Below, in pieces: positions 4,418 to 7,141 of a DNA stretch of 7,141 bases; the first letter of the stretch is position 1; every line of letters begins with the position of its first letter. The position numbers were made by a program, and so were the translations under genes. The stretch lies in the NCBI GenBank assembly GCA_046050405.1, contig JBJOPY010000254.1, forward strand, positions 1-7,141, given 5' to 3'. The notes beneath the pieces were generated by a model. That model made no database searches and was not told the origin of the DNA. It worked only from the letters and a program-made list of their open reading frames with translations. This stretch comes from JADKCL01 sp046050405 (GTDB lineage Bacteria; Bacteroidota; Bacteroidia; J057; JADKCL01).

Positions 4418-7024
4418 ATGCGCATGCATCCGGTCATGGTCTTCTCCCTGCTGGCCCTGCTCTGGCTACCCATCCGGGGATGGGGTCAGACCTCCACCGT
4501 CCGGGGCAAGGTCCAGGACCGTTACGGCCGCGCCATAGACAGTGCGAGGGTGGAGGTGGCGGGACTGGCAGGGCCGGTCTATACGGACAGGGAAGGTGAC
4601 TATTCGCTGAGCGTTCCCTCGGGGCATCGCTTCGTGGACTATACCCACCCGAATTACAAGCCCAGGCGGGAGGAGCTGACCCTCGCACCCTCCGAGGTCG
4701 TCCATAAATACATCAACCTCGGTGACCGCTATTCCCTCGGCGTGGTGAACATCACGAACGAGCAGGACCCGACGGACATCGAGGATCCTGACAGGGCCGG
4801 CAACCATAGGATCCCGATCGACCCGAAGAAGGTCACCACCATCCCCGGCTTCAAGAGCGACCTCACGAGCAGGATTGCCACCCTGTCCATGGGGGTCCAG
4901 ACGAACAATGAGCTGAGTTCCCAGTACCGTGTAAGGGGGGGGAACTTCGATGAAAACCTCGTGTACGTGAATGACATCGAGGTCTATCGCCCGATCCTGG
5001 CGCGCACGGGGCAGCAGGAGGGGCTTGGCTTCGTGAACCCCAACCTGGCGAGCGAGGTCGGCTTCAGTTCCGGCGGCTTCCAGGCCAAGTACGGTGACAA
5101 GATGTCCTCCGTGTTGGATGTCACCTATACGGATCCCCATGCCTTCCACGGGGTGGTGGAGCTGGGGATTCTGAACCAGAACCTCAGCCTGGAGGGAGAG
5201 ATCCGTAAGCCAAGGCCTGCCGGGGAGATGGAGGGCGGGGGAGATCCTGGCGGGCATGAAATGACACCCGGACGCTTCACCTATCTCCTGGGTGCCAGGA
5301 ATTTCACGCCGAGCTATGTGCTCAGCAGCCTGGACACGCGCGGAGCGTACAAGCCTCGCTTCACGGACGTGCAGGGCATGTTCACCTTCGTCCCCCGCCA
5401 CCCAGCCTCCACCTTCCGGCTGCGTGATCGCCCGGATGGAAGCGTGGACACGGTCTTCCTGCACAAGGAGAGGCTGAAGTTTTCGCTGTTCTACAACCTA
5501 GCCAGCAACCAGTACATCTTTACGCCCATCTCCCAGGAGACTTCCTTCGGGACTGTCCAGAGCGTGCTGCGCCTGAGCGTGGGCTTCCAAGGCCAGGACA
5601 TTTCCTCCTATGGGACGGGACTGGGGGCCTTCGTGGCGGAGCACCGCCCGAATTCGAAGCTGCGGATCAAGTACATCGCCACCGCCTTCCGGACGGTGGA
5701 GGCGGAGCTCTTCGAGGTGGAGGGGGGCTATTACCTGAGCGATGTCAATACCAACTTCGGCTCGGAGGGATACAATGAGACGGTCTTCGACCGGGGCATC
5801 GGGAGCTTCTACCGGCATGGCCGGAACTATCTCCAGGGGACGGTCCTGGCGCTGGAGCAGCGTGGCGACTGGTTTCCAGGGGACGGCTACCGGCACAGGC
5901 TCACATGGGGGGCACGTGTGCAGCGCCAGATGATCCAGGACCATGTCCAGGAATGGAATGGGACGGACAGTGCGGGCTACTTCTCGGTGGATGAAGCCAT
6001 CCGCAGCGACCAATCCGTTTCCAGCAACCTCTACAAGGCCTTCGTCCAGGACCATTGGAAACTGAGCAGGGACCACACCAAGCGGTTGATCCTGGGTGCC
6101 AGGGTCCTCTACAATGACCTGAACGGGCAGCTCTTGTTCGCCCCCCGGATCCAGTTCGTCATCGATCCGTCGTCGGCTTCACAGGAGGGGGATTCCACCA
6201 GCCCGATGGACGAGTCCCAATACGCACGCGGCGACCGCCGGCGGTACCAGATCCGGGTTGCGGCGGGAGCCTATCAGCAGCCCGCGTTCTACCGCGAGCT
6301 GCGTCGGTTCGACGGCTCCCTCCTCCTGTCCCGCAGGGCGCAGGCCAGCTACCATGCCATCGCTGGCGGCGACTATCTGTTCAACATCTGGGGACGGCCG
6401 TTCAAGCTGACCGCCGAGGGCTACTACAAGTACATGACCGACCTCATCCCGTATGAGGTGGACAATGTGCGGATCCGCTATTATCCTGACTATCATGCCG
6501 ACGGGTACGCCTTCGGCTTGGATACCCGTGTCACGGGCCAGTTCATCAAGGGCGTGGACAGCTGGATGACCGCCGGGGTGCTGCGCACGCAGGAGAGGAT
6601 TCTGGAGCTGGGGCAGGGATATGTCCCACGCCCCACGGACCAGCGCTTTCAGCTCTCGATGTTCTTCCAGGATGAATTGCCGGTCAACCCCAGCTACAAG
6701 GCCAACATCAACCTCGTCTATGGTTCCGGGCTGCGGTTCGGCCCGCCGGGACGGCTGGAAAACCGCACGGTCTTCCAGTATCCTTCCTACCAACGCGTGG
6801 ACATCGGCTTCTCACGTCTGATCCTGGTCAATTCCTTCGAGGACCGCCGGGACAAGAAGTTTGCCCTGGAGACGCTCTGGATCTCCCTGGAGCTGTTCAA
6901 TGTCTTCCAGCGTGCCAATACGGTGTCCTATGTCTGGATCAAGGATGTCTTCAACAATCAATTCGGCGTCCCGAACTATCTCTCCGCCCGTTTGCTGAAC
7001 CTGCGCCTGATCGCACGGTTCTAG
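4418..7024 (+). CDS. TonB-dependent outer-membrane receptor with carboxypeptidase-regulatory-like domain, substrate unknown
   Basis: From the ATG at 4418 the product has 868 residues. A signal peptide fits residues 1-23: short MRMH start, hydrophobic VMVFSLLALLWLPI, then a small-residue end GWG before QTS. Next come a carboxypeptidase-regulatory-like beta-sandwich (about 25-102, VRGKVQDRYGRAIDSARVEV onwards), a TonB plug domain (about 145-240) with SQYRVRGGNFDENLVYVNDI, and a long outer-membrane beta-barrel ending in ...RLIARF; a terminal aromatic residue is the usual barrel-assembly signal. Such receptors import siderophores, vitamins or glycans using TonB energy; the ligand cannot be told from sequence, and no SusD-like partner follows. 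The frame is also open from an ATG at 4349 that overlaps the rpe stop (ATGA), which would give 891 residues with 23 extra N-terminal ones. I prefer 4418 because it puts the signal peptide at the terminus, but the upstream start is a real alternative. An eight-G tract lies in the plug motif, and an insertion sequence starts right after the stop. Confidence 0.9.
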   Translation: MRMHPVMVFSLLALLWLPIRGWGQTSTVRGKVQDRYGRAIDSARVEVAGLAGPVYTDREGDYSLSVPSGHRFVDYTHPNYKPRREELTLAPSEVVHKYINLGDRYSLGVVNITNEQDPTDIEDPDRAGNHRIPIDPKKVTTIPGFKSDLTSRIATLSMGVQTNNELSSQYRVRGGNFDENLVYVNDIEVYRPILARTGQQEGLGFVNPNLASEVGFSSGGFQAKYGDKMSSVLDVTYTDPHAFHGVVELGILNQNLSLEGEIRKPRPAGEMEGGGDPGGHEMTPGRFTYLLGARNFTPSYVLSSLDTRGAYKPRFTDVQGMFTFVPRHPASTFRLRDRPDGSVDTVFLHKERLKFSLFYNLASNQYIFTPISQETSFGTVQSVLRLSVGFQGQDISSYGTGLGAFVAEHRPNSKLRIKYIATAFRTVEAELFEVEGGYYLSDVNTNFGSEGYNETVFDRGIGSFYRHGRNYLQGTVLALEQRGDWFPGDGYRHRLTWGARVQRQMIQDHVQEWNGTDSAGYFSVDEAIRSDQSVSSNLYKAFVQDHWKLSRDHTKRLILGARVLYNDLNGQLLFAPRIQFVIDPSSASQEGDSTSPMDESQYARGDRRRYQIRVAAGAYQQPAFYRELRRFDGSLLLSRRAQASYHAIAGGDYLFNIWGRPFKLTAEGYYKYMTDLIPYEVDNVRIRYYPDYHADGYAFGLDTRVTGQFIKGVDSWMTAGVLRTQERILELGQGYVPRPTDQRFQLSMFFQDELPVNPSYKANINLVYGSGLRFGPPGRLENRTVFQYPSYQRVDIGFSRLILVNSFEDRRDKKFALETLWISLELFNVFQRANTVSYVWIKDVFNNQFGVPNYLSARLLNLRLIARF
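4935..4942 (+). repeat. eight-G homopolymer tract inside the receptor plug motif
   Basis: Eight consecutive G bases encode part of the RGG of the conserved VRGGNF motif (codons AGG GGG GGG). It is the longest G or C run I found in the window; others reach six. Loss of one G leads to a TGA at 4968-4970, and gain of one G to a TGA at 4951-4953, so either slip would truncate the protein in the plug. Confidence 0.9.
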
Positions 7025-7141
7025 GTAGTGTCTCATAAATATGGGCTTCTCCCTTTCAGGTCAGGTGGGAAACGGGATGTTTTGGCATTGTATACTTGCG
7101 GATGCGAAGATATGAACTTAGCGACGAGCAGTGGGAACGGA
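7025..7141 (+). mobile_element. left end of an IS5-like insertion sequence (right end outside window)
   Basis: Non-coding sequence starting GGTAGTGTCTCATAAAT directly after the receptor stop leads into the start of an IS5-type transposase at 7102. The composition turns visibly more AT-rich than in the receptor gene. The exact terminal inverted repeat cannot be confirmed because the other end is not present. CTAG at 7021-7024, which includes the stop codon, is a plausible target site, since some IS5 groups choose short TA-centred targets. The boundary given is therefore approximate. Confidence 0.65.
7102..7141 (+). CDS. IS5-family transposase, N-terminal fragment (cut by window end)
   Basis: The ATG at 7102 opens a frame reading MRRYELSDEQWER up to the last base. 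This is the characteristic first line of IS5-family (DUF4096-type N-terminal domain) transposases, which go on with 'I-x-P-L-L-P'. The catalytic DDE residues would lie downstream, so activity cannot be judged; many relatives also need a frameshift between two frames to make full transposase. TATACTTG at 7091-7098, three bases before the ATG, resembles a Bacteroidota -7 element (one mismatch) and could drive transcription with almost no leader; no matching -33 TTTG is seen. Confidence 0.75.
   Translation, partial: MRRYELSDEQWER

Noticed and set aside
4466..5464. Minus-strand frame of about 330 codons opposite the receptor
   Set aside because: Its H/G/R-rich composition is typical of an antisense shadow, no domain is recognisable, and the receptor frame is unambiguous.
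7081..7098. TTTG at 7081-7084 with TATACTTG at 7091-7098 as a full transposase promoter
   Set aside because: The spacing is only six bases instead of 19-21, so the TTTG cannot be the matching -33 element; only the -7-like part is kept as a weak note.
1..7141. CRISPR array, tRNA, rRNA, or a new defence or secondary-metabolite system
   Set aside because: I saw no regularly spaced repeats, no clover-leaf or rRNA sequence, and no gene outside well-known housekeeping, receptor and IS families.

Overview
The window looks like chromosomal DNA from a GC-rich member of the Bacteroidota. The short primary sigma factor without region 1.1, the SusC-style outer-membrane receptor with an N-terminal carboxypeptidase-regulatory-like domain, and promoter-like sequences resembling the Bacteroidota TTTG / TAnnTTTG consensus all point that way. 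The mqnA fragment indicates menaquinone made by the futalosine route. All genes read on the + strand; I found no credible minus-strand gene.

Layout: 1-477 is the 3' end of mqnA. The 478-640 gap holds a possible 34-codon small gene and, inside it, a good promoter match for the next gene overlapped by an inverted repeat. A tandem-domain universal stress protein follows at 641-1522. The 1523-1736 gap carries a GC-rich inverted repeat, an AT-richer leader and a weak promoter candidate, and leads to the primary sigma factor (1737-2603). After a 103-base gap with two small hairpins and a -7-like element almost touching the start codon come hemB (2707-3687), rpe (3684-4352, ATGA overlap with hemB) and a TonB-dependent receptor (about 4418-7024), arranged as one likely transcription unit. 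Directly after the receptor stop codon an IS5-like insertion sequence begins; only its left end and the first 13 codons of its transposase are inside the window.

The gene set is mostly housekeeping: quinone synthesis, stress response, sigma factor, tetrapyrrole synthesis and the pentose phosphate pathway, plus one nutrient-uptake receptor of unknown substrate. I see no evidence of a new multi-gene system. The observations most worth a second look are an eight-G tract in the conserved plug motif of the receptor, where a one-base slip either way gives a stop within about 10 codons; the IS junction falling exactly at the receptor stop codon; and the promoter/inverted-repeat overlap in front of the universal stress protein gene.
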